64,000 bases of DNA, taken from the NCBI RefSeq assembly GCF_003002025.1, contig NZ_PVZB01000002.1:372001-436000 (forward strand), written 5' to 3'. Positions 36,072-44,645 of this stretch are shown piece after piece; within the stretch, counting starts at the first letter, position 1; each line of letters begins with the position of its first letter. Under the pieces are notes generated by a model, which was not told where the DNA came from, ran no database searches, and worked only from the letters and a program-made list of their open reading frames with translations. This DNA comes from Paraburkholderia sp. BL25I1N1 (GTDB lineage: Bacteria; Pseudomonadota; Gammaproteobacteria; Burkholderiales; Burkholderiaceae). The translations under genes and the position numbers were made by a program.

Positions 36072-36635
36072 TCATGGCGAACCCTTCATTGCGCCGGCGA
36101 GTTGCTGCGCCATCGCGAGATGATGTTTGATGGTCGGCAGCGCGTGCGCGGCTGCGGCCTTGAGTTGCGCGTCGGTGCCGCTGGTGCTTTCCTGCTGGAA
36201 GAGATCGACCGCTCGCTGGTGTGCTTCCACCCCAACCTGCTCAACATAGGCCTGATCGAAATCCTTGCCCTTGAGCGTCTGGAGTTTGCCAACCAGCGCG
36301 GAATCCGCCGACGGCGTCGAGGTGAAGCCCTTCTTCGAGACGAGCGCCGCCATGCCGTGCGAGAGTTTCGTGTGATCCGTGATCATCTGCTGCGCGAATT
36401 TCTTCACGTGCGGATCGCTGGAATTCTTCAGCGCGACTTTGCTGGCCGCGATTTCGGTGGCGTCGGACTGCGACGCGTCCTGCACGAATTGCTGATCCGC
36501 CGGCGAAAGCTTCGTGCCGCTGACCGGCGCAGCGCTCGCCGGGGCGTCGCTCGCCTGCGCGTAGACCGCGCCGATGGACGCCGCGCTGAAACTCAGTGCG
36601 ACGGTCATCGCTTGTAGGGAATACCGGATTTTCAT
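36072..36635 (-). CDS. Exported DUF4142 protein
   Basis: A 187-residue protein with a signal peptide ending AVYA-QA. The mature domain has LSPADQQFVQDASQSDATEI, SDPHVKKFAQQMITDHTKL and KDFDQAYVEQVGVEAHQ, the DUF4142 pattern of a ferritin-like four-helix bundle. It is predicted periplasmic. Such proteins are linked to stress and envelope maintenance but have no defined reaction. It precedes the DUF1488 gene on the same strand. Confidence 0.9.
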   Translation of the reverse strand: MKIRYSLQAMTVALSFSAASIGAVYAQASDAPASAAPVSGTKLSPADQQFVQDASQSDATEIAASKVALKNSSDPHVKKFAQQMITDHTKLSHGMAALVSKKGFTSTPSADSALVGKLQTLKGKDFDQAYVEQVGVEAHQRAVDLFQQESTSGTDAQLKAAAAHALPTIKHHLAMAQQLAGAMKGSP

Positions 36636-36737
36636 GCATTTTCTCCCAGGTCGACGGATACGCCGAAGCGGAACCGATAAGACGGAGCGCAGCCTTCATT
36701 CCAACTCCGCGCGCGCTTCGTCACCTTCAATACCAAT

Positions 36738-37289
36738 TCATGCCGCCTTGCGTTTCAACAATTGCGCAATCAGCGTTCTGTTAAAGGCCGGCAGATCGTC
36801 GGGCTTGCGGCTACTGATCAGATTGCCGTCTTCCATGACTTCCTGGTCCACCCAGCTGCCACCGGCGTTGCGAATGTCGTCCTGCAGGCTCGGCCAGCTC
36901 GTCATCGTGCGGCCCTTAACGATTCCAGCCGACACCAGCAACCACCCGCCATGGCAGATCACCGCGATCGGCTTCTTTGCGCCGTCTGCTGCCTTGACGA
37001 AGGCTTGCGCCTGCGGCAGCAGACGGATGGCGTCGCCGTTGACCACGCCGCCTGGCAATACCACCGCGTCGTAATCGTCCGCGCCGGCCTTGTCGAAGGT
37101 CGCATCCACCTCGACGGCGTCGCCCTTATCCACGTGCTTGAAACCCTGAATCTTGCCGGGCTTCGCTGAAATCACATGCACTGTCGCGCCCGCCTCGACG
37201 AGCGCGCGTTGCGGCTCGATCAGTTCCGCCTGCTCGAATCCGTCCACCGCGAGTACCGCCACCTTGTAACCATTCAACGCACTAGCCAT
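36738..37289 (-). CDS. DJ-1/PfpI family protein (YhbO-like)
   Basis: A 183-residue class I glutamine-amidotransferase-fold protein. KVAVLAVDGFEQAELIEP, YDAVVLPGGVVNGDAIR and the nucleophilic Cys in AVICHGGWLLVSAG match PfpI/YhbO. Known members are proteases, chaperones or reported glyoxalase/deglycase enzymes active in stress. The catalytic His follows the Cys as expected. ATG 37289 has GGAGATGAGGG just upstream. It lies within the stress-gene run. Confidence 0.9.
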   Translation of the reverse strand: MASALNGYKVAVLAVDGFEQAELIEPQRALVEAGATVHVISAKPGKIQGFKHVDKGDAVEVDATFDKAGADDYDAVVLPGGVVNGDAIRLLPQAQAFVKAADGAKKPIAVICHGGWLLVSAGIVKGRTMTSWPSLQDDIRNAGGSWVDQEVMEDGNLISSRKPDDLPAFNRTLIAQLLKRKAA

Positions 37290-37437
37290 CCCTCATCTCC
37301 TTCGTTTCAGTGCCGGGCCGGCAATGCCGCGTGGCCAGCCCCTTCGATTAACTCAATGTGAGCAAAGTACGTGCCCATACGTCCGGACCGCACGCCCGGT
37401 TCACGCGCCCGCGTGACGCCTGCCGCCCCACGCCCGT

Positions 37438-37779
37438 TCACAAACCTTGCGGGTCATCGTCGAGGCCGTCATCGTCATTGGCCAGCGGATCGATCACACG
37501 GTCCGGCTCGATGTCCGCATCCGGTATCAGGGTGGAATCGCCGTCGGCGGCGGCGCGTTCACCTGTGCCGGCACGATCTGTATCGCTGCCGAGTTCGGTG
37601 TCGCCGGTTTCGAGCGCGTGATTGTCCAATTCGGTATCCACGTCGAATTCATGACGCTTCGCACCGGCCACATCGCTGCCGCTATCAGACGAATCGCTCG
37701 GGCCGAGCGCGCCGGTCGTGCCGGCGGTTCGTTTGACGACCTGTTGCGGCTCTTCATCGGGATTCAGGGTGCTGCTCAT
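37438..37779 (-). CDS. Small acidic low-complexity protein
   Basis: A 113-residue very acidic protein from ATG 37779, which has AAGGAGAG upstream. It is rich in Asp, Glu, Ser, Thr and Gly (DSSDSGSDVAG, FDVDTELDNHALE, DPLANDDDGLDDDPQ) and should be intrinsically disordered. No signal peptide and no recognised family. It is divergent from the topoisomerase IB gene. Function unknown; acidic disordered proteins of this kind are common in stress loci. Confidence 0.65.
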   Translation of the reverse strand: MSSTLNPDEEPQQVVKRTAGTTGALGPSDSSDSGSDVAGAKRHEFDVDTELDNHALETGDTELGSDTDRAGTGERAAADGDSTLIPDADIEPDRVIDPLANDDDGLDDDPQGL

Positions 37780-37979
37780 GGCGCTCTCCTTGGTTGATTC
37801 GCTTCGTTCAATACACGTAGCGAGCTTCCGCAAGGACTGTTCCGCCCGCTCGCGAAGCAATTCCGAAACAACCTTGGCGCCATCCCCGCCGTGCCGACGA
37901 CGGCGCCAGGCATTGCCGTTGCTTGCAGGCACGGTCACCGGCGCCACGCGCCTTCTGCTTGAAATTTCTACCAGCGACG

Positions 37980-39299
37980 ATGGCTGCTACAACGACCCCG
38001 ATTCAACGCCGCCCTGCACGCGCGGACGACGACAGCGCTAAACAGTCCACGCCCGCCGCCCTGCCGCCGGGCCTGCGCCACGCCGACGACACCAGGCCCG
38101 GCGTCACGCGCCAGCGTGAAAAGGACGGCTTCGCGTATTTCGACGTGACGGGCAAACGCATCGGCGACGAAGACGAAATCAAACGCATCAACGCGCTCGC
38201 CATTCCGCCGGCGTATGAAAACGTGTGGATCTGTCCGGATCCGCGCGGCCATATCCAGGCGACGGGCCGCGATGCGCGTGGCCGCAAGCAATACCGCTAT
38301 CACCCGCGCTGGCGTGAAACGCGCGACGCGGACAAATACGAACGCATGGCCGAGTTCGGCCGTGCGTTGCCGAAGATCCGCGCCCGTGTCGCGCGCGACC
38401 TGAATCTGCCGGGCATGCCATGCGACAAAGTCATCGCCGCGATCGTGCAGTTGCTGGATACGACGCTGATCCGGATCGGCAGTGTCGAATACGCACGCGA
38501 TAACCAGTCGTATGGCTTGACGACGCTGCGCAAGAAGCACGTGAAGATCGAAGCCGGCCAGTTGCGCTTCAAATTTCGCGGTAAAAGCGGCGTCGAACAC
38601 GACGTGACAGTGAACAACCCGCGCGTCAAACGCATCGTGCGGCGTTGCGCCGATCTGCCGGGCCACGACCTGTTCCAGTATCTCGACGCAGACGGCACGC
38701 GCCACACCGTCGGCTCCGCCGATATCAACGACTATCTACGCCGCGCGAGCGGTGCGGACTTCACGGCCAAGGACTATCGCACGTGGGCCGGCAGCGTCTA
38801 TGCGCTGGCCGCGCTGCGTCGCCTGATATGCAGCAGCGCGGCTGAAGCTCGCCGTCATATCGTCGCGACCGTGAAGGACGTGGCGGCGTTGCTGCGCAAT
38901 ACGCCGGCCGTGTGCAGGCGTTGCTACATTCACCCCGCCGTGATCAGTTCGTTCGAAGCGGACGAGTTGCAGCGCCTCGCGCCCGCTGAATCGCGCCGCG
39001 GGTTGAAAGCGGATGAAGTCGCGCTGGCCACGCTGCTTGCGGAGGCGGAGAAACGCGCGGCGAAGCTCGCACGGCAGGCGGGTGCGAAAGGCCGCAAGGC
39101 GCGCGAATCGGCGGTGGCGGAAAGCATCGACGATTCGATCACGAGTCTGCTGAAGAAATCGCGCGTGGTGCGCAAAGCGGCAGCCGCGAAGGTCGATGCA
39201 AAGACGGGAGCGCAAGCTGCACGGCGAGCCGCCGCACCTCGGGTGGCAGGCGCGCGCGCGGCGAGTGCGTCGCGTGCAGTGAAACAGCCCGCGCCTTAG
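37980..39299 (+). CDS. DNA topoisomerase IB (eukaryote/poxvirus-like)
   Basis: A 439-residue enzyme from ATG 37980. The N-terminal domain shows AIPPAYENVWICPDPRGHIQ and GRDARGRKQYRYHPRW. The catalytic domain holds DTTLIRIGSVEYARDNQSYG, LTTLRKKHVKI, RFKFRGKSGVEH and the active Tyr in RRCYIHPAVI. These fit bacterial TopIB, which relaxes supercoils through a 3'-phosphotyrosine bond without ATP. A basic, Ala/Lys-rich tail of about 90 residues extends beyond the catalytic domain. It lies among stress genes rather than replication genes. Confidence 0.92.
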   Translation: MAATTTPIQRRPARADDDSAKQSTPAALPPGLRHADDTRPGVTRQREKDGFAYFDVTGKRIGDEDEIKRINALAIPPAYENVWICPDPRGHIQATGRDARGRKQYRYHPRWRETRDADKYERMAEFGRALPKIRARVARDLNLPGMPCDKVIAAIVQLLDTTLIRIGSVEYARDNQSYGLTTLRKKHVKIEAGQLRFKFRGKSGVEHDVTVNNPRVKRIVRRCADLPGHDLFQYLDADGTRHTVGSADINDYLRRASGADFTAKDYRTWAGSVYALAALRRLICSSAAEARRHIVATVKDVAALLRNTPAVCRRCYIHPAVISSFEADELQRLAPAESRRGLKADEVALATLLAEAEKRAAKLARQAGAKGRKARESAVAESIDDSITSLLKKSRVVRKAAAAKVDAKTGAQAARRAAAPRVAGARAASASRAVKQPAP

Positions 39300-39383
39300 A
39301 ACCTTGAAACTGGAGAGATCACAGCGCGGGGCCTGTCGCGCTTCTTGAATCGTCGCGTTTGGCCCCGCCGCTTCACTGCGCGC

Positions 39384-39677
39384 TCACTGACCTTTCGTAT
39401 CGCTGCTTGCGTCCGCGCCCGGCGTATTGGTCGAATCGGTCATCGGCTTCTTGGTTTTCGTTTTGGACATGTGATGCGATTTGGAGCCACTGGAACTCAT
39501 CGCTCCCGATGTGGGTTGTCCATTCGTGGTCGGTGCCGCTGTCGCCGCGCCGTGAGCGTTCCCCGAACCGCCGGTGCCGGCACCGCCGCCGTTACCGTTG
39601 CCGCCGCCCGCTTGGGCGAACGCCGCGCCCGACGTCGCAACGAGTGCCGACACCAGCAATGCTTTTGTATGTTTCAT
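39384..39677 (-). CDS. Gly/Ser/Thr-rich small exported protein
   Basis: A 97-residue protein from ATG 39677, with GGAGACTTTG upstream. A clear signal peptide (TKALLVSALVATSGAAFA-QA) is followed by a Gly/Asn-rich stretch (GGGNGNGGGAGTGGSGN) and a Thr/Ser/Lys tail. The mature part is disordered. No family recognised. Convergent with topoisomerase IB. Confidence 0.7.
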   Translation of the reverse strand: MKHTKALLVSALVATSGAAFAQAGGGNGNGGGAGTGGSGNAHGAATAAPTTNGQPTSGAMSSSGSKSHHMSKTKTKKPMTDSTNTPGADASSDTKGQ

Positions 39678-40052
39678 CAAAGTCTCCGTGGATAGATGGA
39701 CAGCGCGCGCAAATGATCAATCGCGCTGCTGGCCAACCATCCCGCAAGGGCTATGCCGCATTGCAAGGACATGCCGCCAGCCTCATTGTGAAACGCGTCG
39801 TCGCGAGCCAGTCAGTCGGCAGTTGCTCCTTAGCTGTCTTCCTCTTCTCCGACGAAATATTTTCAATCGTGTCAGCACGCTTTACGCGTTCAACGCCACG
39901 TCCGGCACGCCGCTACGCACGCGCTTCGCGCAAACCGCGCGCGTGTACGACGCATGGAGCACCTCGCGCAATATCGCGCGCACGCCTTGCGCCACACCAA
40001 GGAACGCCGGTTGCTCAACTTGCACACACCCAACCTGTAGAGGAGGCTCATC
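39678..40052. other. Intergenic region
   Basis: About 375 bp between divergent small genes, with no coding-like frame. The PRC-barrel ribosome binding site (GAGGAGG) lies at its right end. A slightly AT-rich stretch near 39840-39880 may hold a promoter. Confidence 0.35.
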
Positions 40053-40580
40053 ATGGTGAACCAGACACAGACGCAAGGCGGCATGCGCCAGGAACAGGGC
40101 GCCCGGGTCATCGGCAAGGGCAGCGCGACCGCGGACGGCCCCGGCCCGGACGTGATGGCCGCCGCCACACTCGACGGCAACAAGGTACTCAGCAGCGACG
40201 GCGAGGACATCGGCAAGATCAAGGACATCATGCTCGACGTCGGCTCGGGCCGCGTTGCGTATGCCGTGCTCTCGAGCGGCGGCTTTCTCGGCATCGGCGA
40301 CAAGCTGCTCGCCATTCCATGGCATGCACTGACGCTCGATACCGGCCGCAAATGTTTCGTGCTGAACATGACCGCGGAACGCGTGAAGAACGCCCCGGGC
40401 TTCGACAAGGACCACTGGCCATCCATGGCGGACCAGACCTGGGCCACGTCCGTGCATCAGTACTACGGCAGCGAACCCTACTGGGGCCGCGACTCGAACT
40501 TGCGTCGCGACGACTATGGCGTGGGCGACGTTCCGCCCGCGTCGTCGGATGCGCCGGAGGCCGGCGGCCTGAAGTTGTAA
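40053..40580 (+). CDS. PRC-barrel domain protein
   Basis: A 175-residue soluble protein. Residues about 35-115 form a PRC-barrel: DGNKVLSSDGEDIGKIKDIM, GRVAYAVLSSGGFLGIGDK and AIPWHALTLD. A 50-residue Trp/Tyr/Asp-rich tail follows. Free-standing PRC-barrel proteins of this type are common in proteobacterial stress islands, but their role is unclear. ATG 40053 has GAGGAGG 7 bases upstream. Confidence 0.88.
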   Translation: MVNQTQTQGGMRQEQGARVIGKGSATADGPGPDVMAAATLDGNKVLSSDGEDIGKIKDIMLDVGSGRVAYAVLSSGGFLGIGDKLLAIPWHALTLDTGRKCFVLNMTAERVKNAPGFDKDHWPSMADQTWATSVHQYYGSEPYWGRDSNLRRDDYGVGDVPPASSDAPEAGGLKL

Positions 40581-40733
40581 CGCGTGCTCACGGTCGGCGC
40601 ACGTGGCCGTAGGGCGCCACGTGTGCTGACACCGATGCGCCGGCATGCCGCCATCGCGGCAGCCGGCGCCTTTCACTTTGAGAGCACAATGAGCGTGATC
40701 AGCGCGCGCAAGATTTGATAAGGAGGCGGCAGC

Positions 40734-41120
40734 ATGGCCACACGCAAATCCACCAGCAAGTCCAGGCGCCCGGTCACGCGCGGCAAGTCGGGCCGGCCGC
40801 CGCGCCAGCGGCATGCCAAGGCTCACGCGGCGCATGCCGCTAAAAGCCCGAAGAAGTGGTCGCATCACGTGATGGAAACCAGTGACGCGATGGATATCCA
40901 GCACGATGTGTTCAAAACCGGCAGCGCGGAATCAATCGCGCAATCGCTCAAGCAGTCATCCACGAAGAGCCGCCGCCGCAAAGGCACGCCGTTCCAGTCG
41001 GCCATGTCGATGTTGAACTTCTATATCAACCGCGCCGGCAAAAACCTGCCGAAAACGCGCCGCGACACCTTGCAACAGGCCAAGCGCAAGCTGCGCGAAG
41101 CATTCGGACGCGCGCCCTGA
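40734..41120 (+). CDS. DUF3175 family basic protein
   Basis: A 128-residue very basic protein. The N-terminus is Lys/Arg/Ser/His-rich and disordered. KKWSHHVMETSDAMDIQHDVF and SAMSMLNFYINRAGKNLPKT followed by LQQAKRKLREAFGR match DUF3175. Function unknown; basic composition suggests nucleic-acid binding (inference). AAGGAGG lies upstream of ATG 40734. Confidence 0.85.
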   Translation: MATRKSTSKSRRPVTRGKSGRPPRQRHAKAHAAHAAKSPKKWSHHVMETSDAMDIQHDVFKTGSAESIAQSLKQSSTKSRRRKGTPFQSAMSMLNFYINRAGKNLPKTRRDTLQQAKRKLREAFGRAP

Positions 41121-41205
41121 AATGACACGCCAGTAATCGGCGCGGCGGGGCGCACCGCTGTTCAACCGGCCACGCATGCAGCACGCGCATGCGGGCCCTC
41201 ACCGG

Positions 41206-42531
41206 ATGCTCATGCACGAAACTTTGTGGTTTCTCATTGTTGGCGCCGTGCTCGTTTTCATGGGCCTGGCGGCGACCACACTGCGGCGCCTACCCATCAG
41301 CGCCGCCATGTTTTATCTCGCGATCGGCTACTTTCTCGGGCCGCCCGGTGTTGGCTTGCTGCACCTCGATATGATCGCCGACGCGCACCTGCTGCGCACC
41401 ATTACCGAAGTCGCATTGCTCGTCTCGCTGTTCGCTATCGGCCTGCGGTTGCGGCTTGGCATGCTCGAAAAACTCTGGACCGTGCCGCTGCGTCTGGGCT
41501 TTCTTGCGATGCTCGCGACCATTCCACTGCTGATGCTGTTCGGCGTGTACGTCCTGCATCTCGGCTGGGGGCCGGCCTTGCTGCTGGCGGCGATCCTCGC
41601 GCCGACCGACCCGGTTCTGGCCCACGATGTGCAAGTGCACAACCCGGGCGACCACGATCTGCTGCGCTTCGCGCTCTCCGGCGAAGGCGGACTGAACGAC
41701 GGCATCGCGCTGCCTTTCGCGATGCTCGGCCTCGCGTTATGCGCGGCGCCCGCCGCCGAAGCGGGCGATCTGTTGAACCTGGCGCTCGCAGGCAGCATGG
41801 TGTGGGGCGTGGCGGGCGGAATCGCGATCGGCGGCATGCTCGGCTGGGCCACCACACACGCGGTGACGTGGCTGCGCACGCGCCACGCGCAGGCGCTCGG
41901 ACTCGAAGGTTTTTTTGCGCTCGGTTTGATCGTGCTGTCGTTCGGCGCCGCGCAGCTTGCGCACACCTATGGCTTTCTGGCCGTGTTCGCCGCCGGTGTC
42001 GCGATGCGCCGTGTCGAACACCGCGCGAGCGGCGGCCAGTCGCCACGCGAGACCATCGGCACCGTGGATTCCGCAGACGTCGAAGCGACCGCGGCGAATC
42101 CGAGCAAGGCGCACGCGTATATGACGGAGTCGGTGCTCGGCTTCACGATCGAGCTCGAACGCATCGCCGAGGTCGCCGTCATGGCAATGGTCGGCAATGT
42201 GCTCGCCACGCTGCACACGCCGCTCTTTACCTGGCACACCGTCGCGCTGACCGCGGCGCTATTCGTGCTGGTGCGGCCGGCAGCGGTGGAGTTGTCGCTG
42301 CTCGGATCGAGCGCGACGCCGGCGCAGCGCCGTTTGATGAGCTGGTTCGGCATACGCGGCATCGGTTCGTTTTACTACCTCGCGTACGCGCTGGAAAACG
42401 GCGCTGCAACCGAGGTCGCCCCACTCGTGCCGTTCACGCTGGCGGCGATCGCGGCGTCCGTGGTGATTCACGGCGTTTCGGCGACACCGTTGATGAGTTG
42501 GTATCGCCGGCTGCGCAGTCGTGAAGGTTAG
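41206..42531 (+). CDS. CPA1-family Na+(K+)/H+ antiporter (NhaP type)
   Basis: A membrane protein of about 441 residues with 11-13 hydrophobic helices. The ion-binding signature LAPTDPVLAHDVQV followed by LSGEGGLNDGIALPF is that of NhaP/CPA1 exchangers (Asp-Pro and Asn-Asp pairs). It exchanges monovalent cations for protons at the inner membrane. Start codons at 41176, 41206 and 41212 are all possible; 41206 leaves a short N-terminus before helix 1. No C-terminal TrkA-type domain is present. It follows the stress-gene run and could serve pH or salt tolerance. Confidence 0.85.
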   Translation: MLMHETLWFLIVGAVLVFMGLAATTLRRLPISAAMFYLAIGYFLGPPGVGLLHLDMIADAHLLRTITEVALLVSLFAIGLRLRLGMLEKLWTVPLRLGFLAMLATIPLLMLFGVYVLHLGWGPALLLAAILAPTDPVLAHDVQVHNPGDHDLLRFALSGEGGLNDGIALPFAMLGLALCAAPAAEAGDLLNLALAGSMVWGVAGGIAIGGMLGWATTHAVTWLRTRHAQALGLEGFFALGLIVLSFGAAQLAHTYGFLAVFAAGVAMRRVEHRASGGQSPRETIGTVDSADVEATAANPSKAHAYMTESVLGFTIELERIAEVAVMAMVGNVLATLHTPLFTWHTVALTAALFVLVRPAAVELSLLGSSATPAQRRLMSWFGIRGIGSFYYLAYALENGAATEVAPLVPFTLAAIAASVVIHGVSATPLMSWYRRLRSREG

Positions 42532-42570
42532 TTCGACCGTCAATTGGAGTCGCTAGAATACGTGACCTTC

Positions 42571-43167
42571 ATGCCGCAACAAGGCTCCTCCCATCCGATG
42601 ATCCCACCCGACGATTCCCGACGCACCGCACGGGCGAGCGCCGCCAACTCGCTGTTTGCCTTTCTTAAGTCGTTGCCGCTCGGCGAGCGCCTGATCGAAG
42701 GCAGCTTCATGGCTGTGCAGGCGGTCGCCGGCGCGAGTCTGGCGGTCGCCATCGGCCGCCTGCTGCATACGGAACAAAGCTTCTGGGCCGCCATCACGGC
42801 GATCGCGGTCAGCCAGCATAGCTATGTCGACACCCGCAACCTGTCGCGCGATCAATTCATCGGCGCGATGCTGGGCGGCTTGTGCGGACTGGTGGGCGCC
42901 ACGTTCGGCGCCGGCTATTTCGCGGCTTACGCGGCCACGGTGGGCGTGGCGATCGCCCTGTGCTGGACTCTGAATGTCGGCAGCGCGGCGCGCCTGGGCG
43001 GAATCACGGCAACGATCATGCTGCTGGTGCCGGGCATGGGGCCCGCGTGGGACAGAGCCCTGCTTCGCCTCGGCGAAGTGACGCTCGGCACGGTCTGCGC
43101 GTTGCTGGTGGCCTTTCTGATGTCGTGGATCGAGCATCGCTGGTTGGGCAAACCGGGCAAGCCGTAG
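42571..43167 (+). CDS. Short FUSC-family membrane protein
   Basis: A protein of about 198 residues. After a polar N-terminus, SFWAAITAIAVSQHSYVDTR and the following helices (FIGAMLGGLCGLVGATFGA, LGEVTLGTVCALLVAFLMSW) resemble the transmembrane half of aromatic-acid/fusaric-acid exporters (FUSC). The cytoplasmic half of full-length FUSC proteins is missing, as in other short members. ATG 42571 is chosen; TTG 42544 and ATG 42598 are alternatives. Its stop abuts the stop of the convergent AraC gene. Confidence 0.75.
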   Translation: MPQQGSSHPMIPPDDSRRTARASAANSLFAFLKSLPLGERLIEGSFMAVQAVAGASLAVAIGRLLHTEQSFWAAITAIAVSQHSYVDTRNLSRDQFIGAMLGGLCGLVGATFGAGYFAAYAATVGVAIALCWTLNVGSAARLGGITATIMLLVPGMGPAWDRALLRLGEVTLGTVCALLVAFLMSWIEHRWLGKPGKP

Positions 43168-44127
43168 CTAGATTTCCGCCCCATCGTTCTCTTGCGGACG
43201 ACGCCGGTAGCGTCCCGGCGGCACGCCGACACTTTGCTGAAACGCCTTGCCGAAAGCGGCTTCCGATTGATAGCCCACCGCCTCGCCGATCTCGGCCGCG
43301 CTGCGCTGCGTGCGGCGTAGCAGATCGCAGGCGATGGTCATGCGAATCTGCGTAAGAAAGTCCATCACCGTCATGCCCGCGCGCTCGTTGAAGTGGCGTG
43401 CGTAAGTGGCGCGCGACATGGCGGCGAGAGCGCCGAGTTCGGCGATGGTCCACGCCCGTTCGGGCGCGCTCAGCATGCCCTGCACGGAAGCGCCGAGGCG
43501 CGCGTCGCCAAGCAAGGCGAGTACGCTTGACGCCGAGGCGTTCTGCTCGCCGTGCGCCCTCAGCGCGATGGCGAGCAGCGCGTGGCTCAACGCGGTGACG
43601 ATCGCGAGCGCGCCCGCCTGGCGTCGTTCGGCCTCGCTGCGCATCAGCGCGATCACCGTTTGCAGCGAGCCACGCGTTTCCATGCCGCTCAGCGAGACAT
43701 GCAACGGATCAGGCAGCGCGTTCAGCAGCAATGCCGACGAACCCGGCGAATAGACGAAGCGTCCGCACAGAAGATCGAGGTCCGCGGGCACGCGCGCGCT
43801 GTCGTTCCCGTCGTGCCCGTCGTTGCGTCGCAACGGCAGCATGCCGTCATGGCTTTGCGTCAACGGTGCGGTGGCGTTCGAGCGCTGCACATCGCGCACC
43901 CGATGCGCCGCGCCGCGCGGAAACAGCATGAAGTCGCCCGTGCGCAACTCGCGCTGGGCGCCGTCGGCGGTTTCGACGACGCACGCGCCGTCCAGCACCA
44001 GATGAAACGGCGCGATGCCCGCTTCCAATTGCCCATGATCGATGTCGAAGGCGCCCGACAGCAGGCAACGCAGGTCGAGACTGGCTTGGGGCCGGGCAAG
44101 GTCGATCAGTCGGCTAAGCGTATCCAT
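43168..44127 (-). CDS. AraC-family regulator with cupin sensor
   Basis: A 319-residue regulator. Residues 1-180 form a cupin-type ligand domain (GAFDIDHGQLEAGIAPFHLV, LRTGDFMLFPRGAAHRVRD). The C-terminal 100 residues have two helix-turn-helix motifs: WTIAELGALAAMSRATYARH and RSAAEIGEAVGYQSEAAFGK, ending in PPGRYRRR. It is divergent from the CMD-family gene with 116 bp between, a common regulator-target layout in beta-proteobacteria, so it probably controls that gene. Confidence 0.9.
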   Translation of the reverse strand: MDTLSRLIDLARPQASLDLRCLLSGAFDIDHGQLEAGIAPFHLVLDGACVVETADGAQRELRTGDFMLFPRGAAHRVRDVQRSNATAPLTQSHDGMLPLRRNDGHDGNDSARVPADLDLLCGRFVYSPGSSALLLNALPDPLHVSLSGMETRGSLQTVIALMRSEAERRQAGALAIVTALSHALLAIALRAHGEQNASASSVLALLGDARLGASVQGMLSAPERAWTIAELGALAAMSRATYARHFNERAGMTVMDFLTQIRMTIACDLLRRTQRSAAEIGEAVGYQSEAAFGKAFQQSVGVPPGRYRRRPQENDGAEI

Positions 44128-44243
44128 GAGACGATCGCGCTAAAAGTTGAGCGAATCGAGTATTCAGGATATCGCGGCGCGGCGCAATACTTGTCTCACG
44201 ACGCCGGCACTTGCCGACGCGCATCACCCCAAGGAGCACTGCC

Positions 44244-44615
44244 ATGTTGAACTGGATCGATTACCGTCAGGAACTGTTCGGCCGTATCGGCGAAATCGCC
44301 AAACTCTCGCCGGATACCGTCAGGGGCTATCAGGCGCTGTCGACCGCCGGCCAGAAGAAGGACCTGCTCGGCGCCAGGACGCGCGAACTGATCGCGCTCG
44401 CGGTGGCGGTCAGCCTGCGTTGTGACGGCTGTATCACTGTCCATACCGCCGAAGCGCTCAAGCATGGCGCAACGCGCGAGGAAATCGCCGAAGCGCTGGG
44501 CGTGGCGATCGCCGTCAATGCGGGCGCCGCCATGGTGTACTCGGCTCGCACGATGGATGCCACGGCGGCTTATACAGCGCAGGCGTCTGACGCAGCGCAG
44601 GCTGCTACGGAATGA
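44244..44615 (+). CDS. Carboxymuconolactone decarboxylase (AhpD-like) family protein
   Basis: A 123-residue helical protein from ATG 44244, with AAGGAG 8 bases upstream. The CxxC pair and His in LRCDGCITVHTAEALKHG mark the AhpD/CMD fold, whose members are peroxidases or ring-opening enzymes. EEIAEALGVAIAVNAGAAMV continues the family pattern. The paired Cys suggests redox activity rather than decarboxylation (inference). Divergent AraC regulator upstream. Confidence 0.88.
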   Translation: MLNWIDYRQELFGRIGEIAKLSPDTVRGYQALSTAGQKKDLLGARTRELIALAVAVSLRCDGCITVHTAEALKHGATREEIAEALGVAIAVNAGAAMVYSARTMDATAAYTAQASDAAQAATE

Positions 44616-44645
44616 CCGGCGGCATCGCGAGATGCCGGGCTGCCG

